A stretch of 64,000 nucleotides of DNA. Source: Bradyrhizobium sp. AZCC 1721 (GTDB taxonomy: Bacteria > Pseudomonadota > Alphaproteobacteria > Rhizobiales > Xanthobacteraceae). The DNA lies in NCBI RefSeq assembly GCF_036924715.1, contig NZ_JAZHSB010000001.1:868001-932000 (forward strand), given 5' to 3'. Of this stretch, positions 33,417-42,643 are shown piece after piece. Below the pieces are notes generated by a model. That model saw only the letters and a program-made list of their open reading frames with translations, was not told the origin of the DNA and searched no databases. Each line of letters starts with the position of its first letter. Position 1 is the first letter of the stretch. A program made the translations under genes and the position numbers.

Positions 33417-33677
33417 ATGCGACGAAACCTGCCACTCGCATTCCTCCTCATCGCACCAGTGCTCGCGGGTTGCCTCGAACGCGGCCAGCCGACCATGGTC
33501 GACACCAGCGCCGATGATGACGCGTTCTGTCGCTCCAACAATGTCGCGCCGGGCTCGAACGACTACGTCATCTGCCGCAAGAACCGCGACGTCCAGCGCG
33601 CCAATGCCAACGCGCGTACCGACCGCGCCCAGCGCAATCTCGCCGAGCAGATGCTGAACAATCCGACGAGGCCGTAA
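33417..33677 (+). CDS. small lipoprotein
   Basis: An 86-residue exported lipoprotein. The signal MRRNLPLAFLLIAPVLAGC ends in the lipobox LAGC, so Cys19 would be acylated. The mature part is hydrophilic, with two Cys (DAFCRSN and YVICRKN) and an Asn/Arg-rich helix (VQRANANARTDRAQRNLAEQ). A GGAAGGGA ribosome site precedes the ATG. Membrane anchor sorting is not certain, since Leu follows the Cys. No function is known. Confidence 0.8.
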   Translation: MRRNLPLAFLLIAPVLAGCLERGQPTMVDTSADDDAFCRSNNVAPGSNDYVICRKNRDVQRANANARTDRAQRNLAEQMLNNPTRP

Positions 33678-33688
33678 CGGAGGCCACC

Positions 33689-33895
33689 ATGAACGAAGAC
33701 ACCTTCAACGCAAGCCTGCGCAAATTTCTCAAGCAAGTCGGCGTCACCTCGCAGCGTGAGGTCGAAAAGGCCGTGCGCGATGCCATCGAGTCGGGAAAGC
33801 TGAAGGGCCATGAAAAGCTGTCGGCGAAGATGGTTCTCACGATCAGCGGCATCGGCCTGTCGCATGAGATTGACGACGAGATCGAGCTGGGCTGA
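33689..33895 (+). CDS. DUF6494 family protein
   Basis: A 68-residue soluble protein, MNEDTFNASLRKFLKQVGV onward, with SQREVEKAVRDAIESGKL helical and a C-terminal beta pair (MVLTISGIGLSHEIDDEIEL). This matches the small DUF6494 family of unknown function. It starts 11 bases after the lipoprotein gene behind GGAGG, so the two are likely one transcript. Confidence 0.8.
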   Translation: MNEDTFNASLRKFLKQVGVTSQREVEKAVRDAIESGKLKGHEKLSAKMVLTISGIGLSHEIDDEIELG

Positions 33896-34035
33896 GCGGT
33901 TACTTCGGGACCCTGCCGTTGCAGGCGAAGCCCCTGTTGGGGCAACGCACGGCCGTTGCGCAAAAAAGATACCTTGCAGTAACGGCTTGTCCTGCCACCG
34001 CCGCGCACGTTTCGAATCGGTGCTATAAGTCGCGC

Positions 34036-34296
34036 ATGGAACAACTTGCAATCAAGCTGCTGGGGTTTGCCGCCGCGACGTGCACAACCCTTGCTTATGC
34101 CCCGCAATTCATCAAGGTCTGGAGAACCCGCTCCACGGAGGACATTTCACTGGGCATGTTCCTCGTCATGCTGCTCGGGCTCGTGCTTTGGCTGCTGTAC
34201 GGCCTGTTTTCCGGTGATGTCCCGCTCATCATCGCCAATGCCATAACGATCGTCCTGGCCGGCGGGATCCTATTCATGAAGCTGAAATACGGCTGA
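34036..34296 (+). CDS. SemiSWEET family transporter
   Basis: An 86-residue, three-helix membrane protein. The PQ-loop motif AYAPQFIKVWRTRSTEDIS at residues 20-38 is diagnostic, and the following helices (LGMFLVMLLGLVLWLLYG and IIANAITIVLAGGILFM) complete the half-transporter, which works as a dimer. The family passes sugars; the substrate is not fixed by sequence. The gene is convergent with the trcR gene across a terminator. Confidence 0.92.
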   Translation: MEQLAIKLLGFAAATCTTLAYAPQFIKVWRTRSTEDISLGMFLVMLLGLVLWLLYGLFSGDVPLIIANAITIVLAGGILFMKLKYG

Positions 34297-34303
34297 GCCC
34301 CAA

Positions 34304-34334
34304 ACAAAAACGCGGCAAGTTGCCCCGCCGCGTT
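34304..34334 (-). terminator. terminator for the trcR gene
   Basis: AACGCGGC / GCCGCGTT form an 8-base stem. Read on the minus strand the stem runs into TTTTTGTTT, a clear Rho-independent terminator 26 bases after the trcR stop. It may also end the plus-strand transcript weakly. Confidence 0.8.
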
Positions 34335-34359
34335 CAACATCAGCCGTAGCCGATAGCTT

Positions 34360-35055
34360 CTACTCTTCCTCGTCCTGCTTCTTGCCGCCGATATTCTTGA
34401 GCTTGGCGAACACGGCATCGACGTTGAGGTCGTCCTCCGACTTCTCGCGCGGCTCGAATTCCGGCTCCTTCTTCGTGGTCTCGGAGGCCGGCAGCAGGGT
34501 GGCGCCGCCGTAGGCTGCGGGCACCGGCTTTTCCTTCGCTGCGCGCTGCACCTCGAAATCGAGTTCGATCTGCGAGCACAGGCCGAGCGTCACCGGATCC
34601 ATCGGGGTGAGCGTCGAGGCATTCCAGTGGGTGCGGTCGCGGACTGAGGCGATGGTGGTCTTGGTGGTGCCAACCAGGCGCATGATTTGCGCGTCCTTCA
34701 GCTCGGGATGGTTGCGGACCAGCCACAGGATCGCGCTCGGCCGCTCGTGGCGGCGCGACACCGGGGTATAGCGCGGGCCCTTCTTCTTGGCTGCTGGCGG
34801 CAGCACCACCTTGCTCTCGCCGAGCTTGAGGCGGTAATTCGGGTCCTTTTCGCCCCTTTCAATCTCGTCGCGGGTTAATTGGCCGGTCGAAATCGGGTCC
34901 ATGCCCTTGATGCCCTGGGCCGCATCGCCATCGGCGATGGCGCGGACCTCAAGGGGGTGCATTTTGGTGAAATCGGCCACCTGGTCGAAGGTCAGCGCCG
35001 TATTGTCGACCAGCCACACGGCCGTCGCCTTGGGCATCAGCGGTGCATTGCTCAT
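34360..35055 (-). CDS. trcR: DUF1013 cell-cycle regulator TrcR
   Basis: A 231-residue protein of the alphaproteobacterial DUF1013 family, which databases call TrcR and link to cell-cycle transcription (from memory). Core segments are KATAVWLVDNTALTFDQVAD, HPLEVRAIADGDA and PSAILWLVRNHPELKDAQIM followed by RLVGTTKTTI, the last two reading like helix-turn-helix units. The C-terminal 60 residues are charged and probably disordered. AAGGAG precedes the ATG at 35055. It is transcribed away from ispH. Target promoters cannot be read from the gene. Confidence 0.88.
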   Translation of the reverse strand: MSNAPLMPKATAVWLVDNTALTFDQVADFTKMHPLEVRAIADGDAAQGIKGMDPISTGQLTRDEIERGEKDPNYRLKLGESKVVLPPAAKKKGPRYTPVSRRHERPSAILWLVRNHPELKDAQIMRLVGTTKTTIASVRDRTHWNASTLTPMDPVTLGLCSQIELDFEVQRAAKEKPVPAAYGGATLLPASETTKKEPEFEPREKSEDDLNVDAVFAKLKNIGGKKQDEEE

Positions 35056-35274
35056 GGCAAATCTCCTTTGTGCCTCGCCCACCTCTTTTTAGGAGGCGAA
35101 GCCTGTGGTCATCGTTGATGACGGGAATTGAGGGCTATATACGCCTTCCAACCCCTTTGGCGCAATGGTCTGCTAAAGTGCCTTGACACAGCCCGAAACC
35201 AGTCCCAAGTCCTTATCCGAATTGGCCGTTCCCTGCCCGCCGGCAAGGGGTGATTCGGTCCTGAGATAGCCCCC

Positions 35275-36243
35275 ATGCCAGCCAAACCAGACCTCAGAAT
35301 CGTGCTTTGTTCTCCCCGCGGCTTCTGCGCCGGGGTGGTGCGGGCCATCGATACCGTGGAGCGGGCGCTCGCCATTTATGGCGCCCCCGTCTATGTCCGC
35401 CACGAGATCGTGCATAACCGCTACGTGGTCGACAGCCTGAAGACCAAGGGCGCGATTTTCGTCGAGGAACTCGCCGAAATCCCCGATAATACCAACGCCC
35501 CGGTGGTGTTTTCGGCCCATGGGGTTCCCAAGTCGGTTCCGGCGGACGCCCGCGCCCGCAATTTCTTCTCGCTGGACGCAACCTGCCCGCTGGTTACCAA
35601 GGTGCACCGCGAGGCCGCGATCCACTTCAAGCGCGGCCGTGAAATCCTGCTGATCGGGCATTCGCATCACCCCGAGGTGGTCGGCACGCTCGGGCAGTTG
35701 CCGACGGGCGCGGTGACGCTGATCGAGACCGCGGAGGATGCCAAGACGTTCGCGCCGAAGGATCCGAACAACCTCGCTTTCGTGACCCAGACGACGTTGT
35801 CGATCGACGACACCGCCGAGATCGTCGCGCTGCTCAAGGAGCGCTTCCCGAACATCAACGGCCCGCACAAGGAAGACATCTGCTACGCCACCACCAACCG
35901 CCAGCTCGCGGTGAAGAAGGTGGCGCCGGTGGTCGATGCCCTGATCGTGGTCGGCGCGCCGAACTCGTCAAACTCGCAGCGCCTGCGCGAGGTCGCCGAG
36001 CGCGAGGGCTGCCCGGTCTCGGTGCTGGCGCAGCGCGCCTCGGATCTCGACTGGTCGCGCTTCGAGGGCATCAAGAGCCTCGGCATCACGGCGGGCGCGT
36101 CCGCGCCGGAAGTGATCGTCGAGGAAATCATGGGCGCCTTCGCCGAGCGGTTCGAATTGCATGTGGAGACGGTGTCGGCCGCGGAGGAGAATGAGTTCTT
36201 CCCGCTGCCGCGTTCGCTGCGGCCCGAAGCTGCCGCCGAGTAG
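35275..36243 (+). CDS. ispH: 4-hydroxy-3-methylbut-2-enyl diphosphate reductase
   Basis: Last enzyme of the non-mevalonate isoprenoid pathway, reducing HMBPP to IPP and DMAPP with a [4Fe-4S] cluster. The 322-residue protein has all three cluster cysteines: Cys18 in PRGFCAGV, Cys104 in [11 protein letters not shown] and Cys203 in ICYATTNRQ. Substrate-binding motifs [20 protein letters not shown] and [13 protein letters not shown] are present. thrB begins six bases after its stop and rnhA follows, giving the ispH-thrB-rnhA operon typical of rhizobia. Confidence 0.97.
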   Translation: MPAKPDLRIVLCSPRGFCAGVVRAIDTVERALAIYGAPVYVRHEIVHNRYVVDSLKTKGAIFVEELAEIPDNTNAPVVFSAHGVPKSVPADARARNFFSLDATCPLVTKVHREAAIHFKRGREILLIGHSHHPEVVGTLGQLPTGAVTLIETAEDAKTFAPKDPNNLAFVTQTTLSIDDTAEIVALLKERFPNINGPHKEDICYATTNRQLAVKKVAPVVDALIVVGAPNSSNSQRLREVAEREGCPVSVLAQRASDLDWSRFEGIKSLGITAGASAPEVIVEEIMGAFAERFELHVETVSAAEENEFFPLPRSLRPEAAAE

Positions 36244-36248
36244 TCGCG

Positions 36249-37229
36249 ATGGCGGTTTACACCGACGTCGCCGCCGAAGACCTCGCGGAGTTCCTGAAGG
36301 GCTACGACATCGGCGAGTTGCTCTCCTACAAGGGCATCGCGGAGGGTGTCGAGAACTCCAACTTCCTGCTGCATACCAGCAAGGGCGCCTTCATCCTCAC
36401 GCTCTATGAAAAGCGCGTGGCGGTGGACGACCTGCCATACTTCCTGTCGCTGATGGCGCATCTGGCCGAGCGCGGCGTGCGCTGTCCGCAGCCCGCCAGA
36501 AACCGCAAGGGCGAGGTCTACAGCGAACTGGCCGGGCGTCCCGCGGCGATCATCAACTTCCTCGAAGGCATGTGGCCGCGGCGGCCCAACGCCGCGCATT
36601 GCACCGGCGTCGGCGAAGCGCTGGCAAAGATGCATCTGGCGGGCCGCGACTTCCCGATGTTCCGCAAGAACCCGCTGTCGGTGGAGGGCTGGCGGCCGCT
36701 GTTCGATCTCGCCGCACCGCGCGCCGACAGCGTCGCGCCTGGCTTGCAGGACTTCATCGCGCGCGAGCTCGATCACCTCGAGGCGCGCTGGCCGAAAGAT
36801 CTGCCGCTCGCGGTCATCCACGCCGACCTGTTTCCCGACAATGTCTTCTTCCTCGGCGACAAACTGTCTGGCCTGATCGACTTCCCGTTTTCCTGCAACG
36901 ACATCCTGGCCTACGACGTCGCGATCTGCCTGAATGCGTGGTGTTTTGAGCCGGATCATTCGTTCAACGTTACCAAAGCGCGCGCGCTGCTCAACGCCTA
37001 TGGCCGCGAGCGGCAATTGTCAGAAGCCGAGCAGGAAGCGCTGCCGCTGCTGGCGCGCGGCTCGGCGCTGCGCTTCCTGCTGACGCGGCTGGTCGATTTT
37101 CTCAACGTGCCGCCGGGCGCGCTGGTGAAACCGAAGGACCCGCTCGAATACGTCCGCAAGCTGCGCTTCCACCAGAGCGTTTCCAGCGTGCGCGATTACG
37201 GTCTGACCCAGCCCGGATTTGTCGCTTGA
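36249..37229 (+). CDS. thrB: homoserine kinase (APH fold)
   Basis: Phosphorylates L-homoserine on the threonine pathway. The 326-residue protein is the ThrB2-like, aminoglycoside-phosphotransferase-fold type used by alphaproteobacteria, not the GHMP kinase of E. coli. It opens [20 protein letters not shown]. The catalytic loop [13 protein letters not shown] has the Asp and Asn, and metal binding follows in GLIDFPF. It lies six bases after ispH and its stop overlaps the TTG start of rnhA. Confidence 0.95.
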   Translation: MAVYTDVAAEDLAEFLKGYDIGELLSYKGIAEGVENSNFLLHTSKGAFILTLYEKRVAVDDLPYFLSLMAHLAERGVRCPQPARNRKGEVYSELAGRPAAIINFLEGMWPRRPNAAHCTGVGEALAKMHLAGRDFPMFRKNPLSVEGWRPLFDLAAPRADSVAPGLQDFIARELDHLEARWPKDLPLAVIHADLFPDNVFFLGDKLSGLIDFPFSCNDILAYDVAICLNAWCFEPDHSFNVTKARALLNAYGRERQLSEAEQEALPLLARGSALRFLLTRLVDFLNVPPGALVKPKDPLEYVRKLRFHQSVSSVRDYGLTQPGFVA

Positions 37230-37690
37230 GCGAATTGCCTCACGTGACGGTTTTCACCGACGGCGCCTGCTCGGGCAACCCCGGCCCCGGCGGATGGGGC
37301 GCGATTCTGAGGTTCGGCGATAAAGAGAAAGAACTGAAGGGCGGCGAGCCGCACACCACCAACAACCGCATGGAGCTGATGGCTGCGATCTCGGCGCTGG
37401 AAGCACTGAAGAAGCCGTGCGTAGTCGATCTCACCACCGATAGCCAGTATGTCCGCCAGGGCATCAGCGGCTGGATCCATGGCTGGAAGCGGAACGGCTG
37501 GCGCACCGCGGACAAGAAGCCGGTCAAGAACGTCGACCTCTGGCAGCGCCTCGACATGGCGCTAAAGCCGCACGAGGTGCGCTGGCACTGGATCAGGGGC
37601 CACGCCGGCCACGCCGAAAACGAGCGCGCCGATCAATTGGCGCGCGAGGGCGTGGCGATGGCGAGGCTGCAGGAGAGAGTGGGGAAGTAG
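37226..37690 (+). CDS. rnhA: ribonuclease HI
   Basis: Cleaves the RNA strand of RNA-DNA hybrids. The 154-residue protein is full length, with the four metal-binding acids in [24 protein letters not shown] and ERADQLA, and the HAGHAEN catalytic-His loop. The start is TTG, overlapping the thrB stop (TTGA), which gives the [12 protein letters not shown] opening common to the family; a GTG at 37241 would be too short. It is the third gene of the ispH operon. Confidence 0.95.
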   Translation: MSELPHVTVFTDGACSGNPGPGGWGAILRFGDKEKELKGGEPHTTNNRMELMAAISALEALKKPCVVDLTTDSQYVRQGISGWIHGWKRNGWRTADKKPVKNVDLWQRLDMALKPHEVRWHWIRGHAGHAENERADQLAREGVAMARLQERVGK

Positions 37691-37710
37691 CGGCGCCGCA
37701 TCCTCGCGCC

Positions 37711-37848
37711 GTCATCACCCGCCAACGGGTCGCGCGAATGCGCGCCCGAGGACAGGCTAAGGCGGGTGATCCAGTATTCCAGCGACGTTTTAGAAATGCC
37801 GAGAAGCCGCGGCGCACTGGATCGCCCGGTCGAGGCCGGGCGATGACA
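37711..37848. repeat. composite palindromic repeat including 37-base copy 2
   Basis: The outer arms GTCATCACCCGCC and CGCCCGGTCGAGGCCGGGCGATGAC are of the dispersed palindrome type. Inside, 37722-37758 is the second copy of the 37-base unit seen at 7780-7816 (36 of 37 identical). The element occupies almost all of the gap between rnhA and the convergent peroxiredoxin gene. Confidence 0.75.
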
Positions 37849-37873
37849 GCCTAATTTGCGGCGAGCACTCAGC

Positions 37874-38359
37874 TCACAACTGCCCCAGCAGCGTATCGCC
37901 GCCGGAAACTTCGACCTTGCCCGGCGCGGGCTCGAGGTTGAGCTTCTTCACCACGCCGTCTTCCACCAGCATCGAATAGCGCTTGGAACGGATGCCGAGG
38001 CCATTGCCGGAGGCATCGAGCTCCATGCCGATCGCCTTGGTGAAGTCGGCATTGCCGTCGGCGAGGAATACGGCTTCGTCGCGCTGGTCGGTGTCGCGCT
38101 TCCACGCATTCATGACGAAGGCGTCGTTGACGGAGACGATGGCGATGGTGTTCACGCCCTTGTCCTTGATGGCATAGGCGTTGAGGAAGATGCTCGGCAG
38201 GTGCATCTTGTGGCAGGTGCCGGTATAGGCGCCGGGCACCGCGAACAGCGCCACCTTCTTGCCCTTGAAAATGTCATCGGTGGTCTTGACCTGCGGGCCT
38301 TCCGCCGTCATCACGCGAAACTTGGCTTCCGGCAGCTTGTCGCCAACTTGGATCGTCAT
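37874..38359 (-). CDS. peroxiredoxin (Prx5-like)
   Basis: A 161-residue thiol peroxidase of the Prx5 branch. It opens TIQVGDKLPEAKF, and the peroxidatic Cys49 is in VPGAYTGTCHKMHLP, the PxxxTxxC motif with Thr and Pro in place. An AWKRDT segment and the SKRYSMLVEDGVVKKL C-terminal strands match. The mature protein has no signal and is cytoplasmic, reducing H2O2 and alkyl peroxides, usually with glutathione or thioredoxin. It has no second Cys in the usual resolving place, so it is probably a 1-Cys type. Confidence 0.94.
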   Translation of the reverse strand: MTIQVGDKLPEAKFRVMTAEGPQVKTTDDIFKGKKVALFAVPGAYTGTCHKMHLPSIFLNAYAIKDKGVNTIAIVSVNDAFVMNAWKRDTDQRDEAVFLADGNADFTKAIGMELDASGNGLGIRSKRYSMLVEDGVVKKLNLEPAPGKVEVSGGDTLLGQL

Positions 38360-38393
38360 CGTCAATTCTCCCTCAATGTGCGGTGTGTGCCTT

Positions 38394-38455
38394 ATAGCGT
38401 TTTCGAGCGAAGTGGGTACCGGTTCGCGTGAAGAAAACGCGTTAAAATAACAATC
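38394..38455. repeat. dispersed repeat with GCGTTTTC inverted ends
   Basis: GCGTTTTC (38397-38404) and GAAAACGC (38433-38440) flank AAGTGGGTACCGGTTCGCGTG. This exact kind of sequence recurs between genes across Bradyrhizobium and related chromosomes (from memory). It lies just upstream of the peroxiredoxin gene and may overlap its promoter. Confidence 0.7.
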
Positions 38456-38545
38456 TGGAGCGAACGCTCCAGACCGGGCAGGTGAACGGCACAATATTCA
38501 GGGAAGGAGAAACGGCAACAGTCGAGACCGTTCACGCTTGCGTCA

Positions 38546-39097
38546 TCACGGCGAAAAGCCGCCTTCATCGAGGAATGCCTGCTCCTCCGGCGTAGTGGCG
38601 CGGCCCAGAAGGTGGTTGCGGTGGGGAAAGCGGCCGAAACGCCGGATGATATCGGCGTGGTGCTCGGCCCATTTCAGGCTCTCGGTATGGCCGGCCGCGC
38701 GTGACAGCTCGATGCAGCGCAACTGGTCGCCCAGGTGCTCCGAATGCATGAAAGGCAGATAGAGGAATTCGCGCAAAGCGGGATCGATCCGCGCGTCGAC
38801 GCCGTGATCGACGGCGCGGTGCGCCACCTCACGCGCGAGGCGGTCGCTGGCGTAGGTTCTCGCGTCGCCGCGGAACATGTTGCGGGGAAACTGGTCGAGC
38901 ACGATGACGAGCGCCAGCGCGCCGTCATCGCTCGTTTCCCACGACGATAGCTCGCCGGCCGCCGCTCTCTGCCAAAGGCTGAGAAAGCGCCGGCACACCT
39001 CCGCATCGAAAGCGTCGTCGCGCGTGTACCAGCGATCAGGGCCGGCGTCGCGCCAGAAGGCCAGAATGTCGGCTGGCGCGACGTTAGTCTCCGTCAT
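38546..39097 (-). CDS. DUF924 family protein
   Basis: A 183-residue all-helical cytoplasmic protein of the DUF924 family, related in fold to tetratricopeptide-like helical bundles. Family marks are ILAFWRDAGPDRWYTRDDAF, ALALVIVLDQFPRNMFRG and LREFLYLPFMHSEHL followed by GRFPHRNHLLGR. The biochemical role is unknown. It ends the leftward run fadD-DUF924 (21 bases apart), so it is probably cotranscribed with the fatty-acyl-CoA ligase. Confidence 0.9.
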   Translation of the reverse strand: MTETNVAPADILAFWRDAGPDRWYTRDDAFDAEVCRRFLSLWQRAAAGELSSWETSDDGALALVIVLDQFPRNMFRGDARTYASDRLAREVAHRAVDHGVDARIDPALREFLYLPFMHSEHLGDQLRCIELSRAAGHTESLKWAEHHADIIRRFGRFPHRNHLLGRATTPEEQAFLDEGGFSP

Positions 39098-39118
39098 GTC
39101 GAGAGGTCCGCCTGCGCC

Positions 39119-40801
39119 TTACGCCGCGGCCTTCTTCTCGTCGCGCAGTTCGCGGCGCAGGATCTTGCCGACATTGGTCTTGGGCAAATCGGTCCTGAAC
39201 TCGATCTGCTTGGGGACCTTGTAGGCGGTGAGCTGCGTGGCGCAGTACTTGATGACGTCATCGGCCGTGAGGTTTGGGTCTTTCTTGACGATGAAGGCCT
39301 TGACCGCCTCGCCCGACTTCGAATCCGCCACACCGATCACGGCGCATTCGAGCACGCCTGGATGCCCCGCGATCACTTCCTCGATCTCGTTCGGATAGAC
39401 GTTGAAGCCCGAGACCAGGATCATGTCCTTCTTGCGGTCGACAATCTTGGTGTAGCCGCGTTCGTCCATGACGCCGATGTCGCCGGTGCGGAAGAAGCCG
39501 TCCGCGGTCATCACGTTCGCGGTCTCTTCCGGCCGATTCCAGTAGCCGGCCATCACCTGCGGTCCCTTGGCGCAGATCTCGCCGGGCTCGCCGAGCGGCA
39601 CTTCCTTGCCGTCGTCGTCGCGGATCGAGATGTAGGTCGAGGGCACGGGAATGCCGATCGAGCCGGAGAACTGATCGGCGTCGGCGGGGTTGCAGGTCAG
39701 CGTCGGCGAGGTCTCGGACAGGCCATAGCCTTCCGACAGCGCGCAGCCGGTGACCTTGAGCCATTTCTCGGCGACTGCCTTTTGCGTCGCCATGCCGCCG
39801 CCGAACGAGGTCTTCAGCTTGGAGAAGTCGACCTTGTCGAACCCGGGCGCGTTGAGCAGGGCGTTGTAGAGCGTGTTGACCGCCGGGAAGCTGTTGACCT
39901 GGTACTTCATCAATTCCTTGATGAAGCCCGGTATATCGCGCGGATTCGGAATCAACAGGTTGACGCCGCCGGCCCGCACCGCCAGCAGGAAGCACGCGGT
40001 CAGCGCGAAGATATGATAGAGCGGCAGCGCGCAGACGACGAAGAGCTGGTCGACATGCGGCGACTTCTTCAGCGCCGGCTGCAACCAGGCGTCGTTCTGC
40101 AGCACGTTGGCGAGGATGTTCTTGTGCTGCAGCGTCGCGCCCTTGGAGACGCCGGTGGTGCCGCCGGTATATTGCAGGAAAGCGACGTCATCACGCGTCA
40201 GTTGTGGCTTGCTGAGCTTCATGCTGCGGCCGGCAGAGAGCGCATCGTTGAACGAGACGGAGCCTGGAAGCGACCACGCCGGCACCATCTTCTTCACCTT
40301 GCGCACGACGAGATTGACGATCACGCCCTTGAAGCCGAGCAGGTCGCCCATGCTGCCGACGATCACGTGCTTCACGGATGTCTTCGCGATCACCTGCTGC
40401 ACCGTGGTGGCGAAATTCTCCAGCACGATGATCGCTTCGGCGCCGGAATCCTTGAGCTGATGCTCGAGCTCGCGCGGCGTGTAGAGCGGATTGACATTGA
40501 CCACGGCATATCCCGCGCGCAGCACGGCGGCGGTCGAAACCGGATATTGCAGCACGTTCGGCATCATCAGCGCGACGCGGGCGCCCTTTTGCAGGCCCTT
40601 GCTCTGCAGATAGGCGCCGAGCGCCTGGGACATCTCGTCGAGGTCGCGGTAGCTGATCGACTTGTCCATGCAGATGAACGCCTTGCGATCGGCGAACTTC
40701 TTGAAGCTTTCTTCCAACAGCTCGACCAGCGATGAGTACTGGGTGACGTCGATATCGGCTGGCACGCCGGCCGGATATTGCTTGAGCCAGATCCGCTCCA
40801 T
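39119..40801 (-). CDS. fadD: long-chain fatty acid--CoA ligase
   Basis: A 560-residue acyl-adenylate-forming enzyme that activates long-chain fatty acids for beta-oxidation at the inner face of the membrane. The ATP loop LQYTGGTTGVSKG lies near residue 213, EGYGLSETSP near 355, TGDIGVMDERGYTKIVDRKK near 440, and the C-terminal Lys motif TNVGKILRREL near 548. This matches FadD of E. coli in length and architecture. The start ATG at 40801 has GGGGAGA upstream. DUF924 follows directly. Confidence 0.93.
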   Translation of the reverse strand: MERIWLKQYPAGVPADIDVTQYSSLVELLEESFKKFADRKAFICMDKSISYRDLDEMSQALGAYLQSKGLQKGARVALMMPNVLQYPVSTAAVLRAGYAVVNVNPLYTPRELEHQLKDSGAEAIIVLENFATTVQQVIAKTSVKHVIVGSMGDLLGFKGVIVNLVVRKVKKMVPAWSLPGSVSFNDALSAGRSMKLSKPQLTRDDVAFLQYTGGTTGVSKGATLQHKNILANVLQNDAWLQPALKKSPHVDQLFVVCALPLYHIFALTACFLLAVRAGGVNLLIPNPRDIPGFIKELMKYQVNSFPAVNTLYNALLNAPGFDKVDFSKLKTSFGGGMATQKAVAEKWLKVTGCALSEGYGLSETSPTLTCNPADADQFSGSIGIPVPSTYISIRDDDGKEVPLGEPGEICAKGPQVMAGYWNRPEETANVMTADGFFRTGDIGVMDERGYTKIVDRKKDMILVSGFNVYPNEIEEVIAGHPGVLECAVIGVADSKSGEAVKAFIVKKDPNLTADDVIKYCATQLTAYKVPKQIEFRTDLPKTNVGKILRRELRDEKKAAA

Positions 40802-40977
40802 GGTATCTCCCCTCTGCTTGTTTCCCTGTTTCTCGGCCGGGCATGCCTTGTTTTTGGCAGTATTGTGAATGCCGCCGCCGATGGCAAGCGGCTGCGCGCT
40901 ATCGACGCATTTCGGCGATCTGGAATCGTTCGGCCGAACGGCAGGAAAGCTGCCTAATTACGTGGCTCCGCGGCCCG

Positions 40978-42432
40978 TTAACCAGCCGGCTTGTTTTCGC
41001 CTTTGGGTTTAGCGGCGGCGTTTGGCTTGGCCGGCTTCGGCGCGGGCTTGTCTCCGACGGCTGCGGGCTTGGCGGCTGCGGGTTGGACGGCTGGCTTTCT
41101 TTCAGCCGAAGCAGCCGGCTTTTTCTCAGCCGAGGCGGCCGGCTTGGCGGCAGCATCCGGTTTGGCGTTTGCGTGCCTGACGGCAGCAGGCTTGGCTGCC
41201 GGCTTTGCGTTGGCTTCAGCCTTGGGCGCTGCCGCGCCGTCGGGCTTCTTCGCGGCAATCTTCGACTTCTTGCCGCGCTTTGCGGACGCCTGCTTTTCAG
41301 CCTCCGCCGCAACGGCGGCGATCAATGCGGGGCCGGTCTTGGTTGGACCGGTATAGACCGGAACAGGCTCGGACGGCTCCGCCGCAGCCGCCAGCAGATC
41401 CGCAGGTTTGACCGGGTGGTTCTGCAGCCCCGCCGTGAAGAAGTTCACCGCGGTCTCGCCAGTCGAAGTGTTGCCGTTGCTGGCGACGATGTCCGGGTCC
41501 TCATCGGTAGCCGGCCGCTTGCGCTTGCCGTTGCACATCTCGTCGCGCAGGTTCGGCGGCGTCGCATCGACCGGAACCAGTTTGTCGACGGTGCCAAGCG
41601 CGGGCGTCAGCCAGCTCAGTCCGTTGCCGAAGCCGCGCTCCAGCAATTGCGCCGCGCGCACTGCGCGCGCCTGGCCTGAGGATGCGCCGAGCACGACAGC
41701 AATCAGCCGCTTGCCGTTGCGCGTCGCAGACGCAACCAGATTGTAGCCGGAAGCGCAGATGAAGCCGGTCTTGAAACCGTCGGCGCCGGGATAGCGCCCG
41801 ATCAGCTTGTTGAAATTCTGCGTCACCCTGCGGCCGTAGCGGATCGAGGGGATCTGCATGAAGTATTCGTACTCGGGCAGGTCGCGAATGACGGCGCGTG
41901 CCAGCATCGCGAGATCGCGCGCCGACGTGATCTGTCCGTCCGCGGGCAGGCCGTTGGGATTGACATAGCTCGTCTGCGTCATGCCGAGCCGCAAGGCGGT
42001 CTGGTTCATCATCGCCGAGAAACCGTCGACCGAGCCGCCGACGCCTTCGGCGAGCACCACGGCCATGTCGTTGGCCGACTTCACCATCATCATCTTGAGC
42101 GCGTTATCGACGGTGACCTGGGTGCCCGGAGGAAAGCCCATCTTGGACGGCGACTGCGAGGCGGCGACCGGCGACACCGTCAAGAGCGTGTCGAGCGACA
42201 GTCGTCCTTCCTTGACCGCCTTCAGCGTGACGTAAGCCGTCATGATCTTGGTCACCGAGGCGGGATACCAGGGCATGGTGGCATTGTCGGCCTGCAGCAC
42301 CTTGCCGGTATCGGCTTCGACCACCAACAGCGCTTCGGCGTGCACGGCGCGCGGCGTTATGACGGCAAGCGCCGTCGCCAGCAAAATCAGGTTCAATGAG
42401 GAAGCGCGAAGCAACGGGCGAAGAAGATGCAC
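40978..42432 (-). CDS. D-alanyl-D-alanine carboxypeptidase with Ala/Pro/Lys tail
   Basis: A 484-residue periplasmic penicillin-binding protein of the PBP5/DacA type that trims the terminal D-Ala of peptidoglycan peptides. The signal peptide ends VHA-EA near residue 32. Catalytic motifs are SVTK (Ser59, Lys62), SAN in VKSANDMAVV, and KTG in DGFKTGF. The last about 150 residues are an Ala/Pro/Lys-rich low-complexity tail instead of a normal PBP5 beta domain and amphipathic anchor. Start is a GTG at 42432; a much longer upstream frame overlaps another gene in antisense and is not credible. Confidence 0.88.
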   Translation of the reverse strand: MHLLRPLLRASSLNLILLATALAVITPRAVHAEALLVVEADTGKVLQADNATMPWYPASVTKIMTAYVTLKAVKEGRLSLDTLLTVSPVAASQSPSKMGFPPGTQVTVDNALKMMMVKSANDMAVVLAEGVGGSVDGFSAMMNQTALRLGMTQTSYVNPNGLPADGQITSARDLAMLARAVIRDLPEYEYFMQIPSIRYGRRVTQNFNKLIGRYPGADGFKTGFICASGYNLVASATRNGKRLIAVVLGASSGQARAVRAAQLLERGFGNGLSWLTPALGTVDKLVPVDATPPNLRDEMCNGKRKRPATDEDPDIVASNGNTSTGETAVNFFTAGLQNHPVKPADLLAAAAEPSEPVPVYTGPTKTGPALIAAVAAEAEKQASAKRGKKSKIAAKKPDGAAAPKAEANAKPAAKPAAVRHANAKPDAAAKPAASAEKKPAASAERKPAVQPAAAKPAAVGDKPAPKPAKPNAAAKPKGENKPAG

Positions 42433-42643
42433 TTTTCCGTTCCGGTCCTTTGAGACCCGCCTTCGAAAAGGAGAGGTCCTTAAATCAAATGTTCGGGTTT
42501 CAAGCGTGTCCGGCGCCGTCGCATTGCGGCAGGTCGCAAACCTATACCGGCTTGGCGATTCAGAACAGAGGCCCGGCGACTTAATCGTGGAGGAAGTTGG
42601 CGCAATTTCGGCGATAGTTGAACCGTAACAGATGCTTGCCGGC

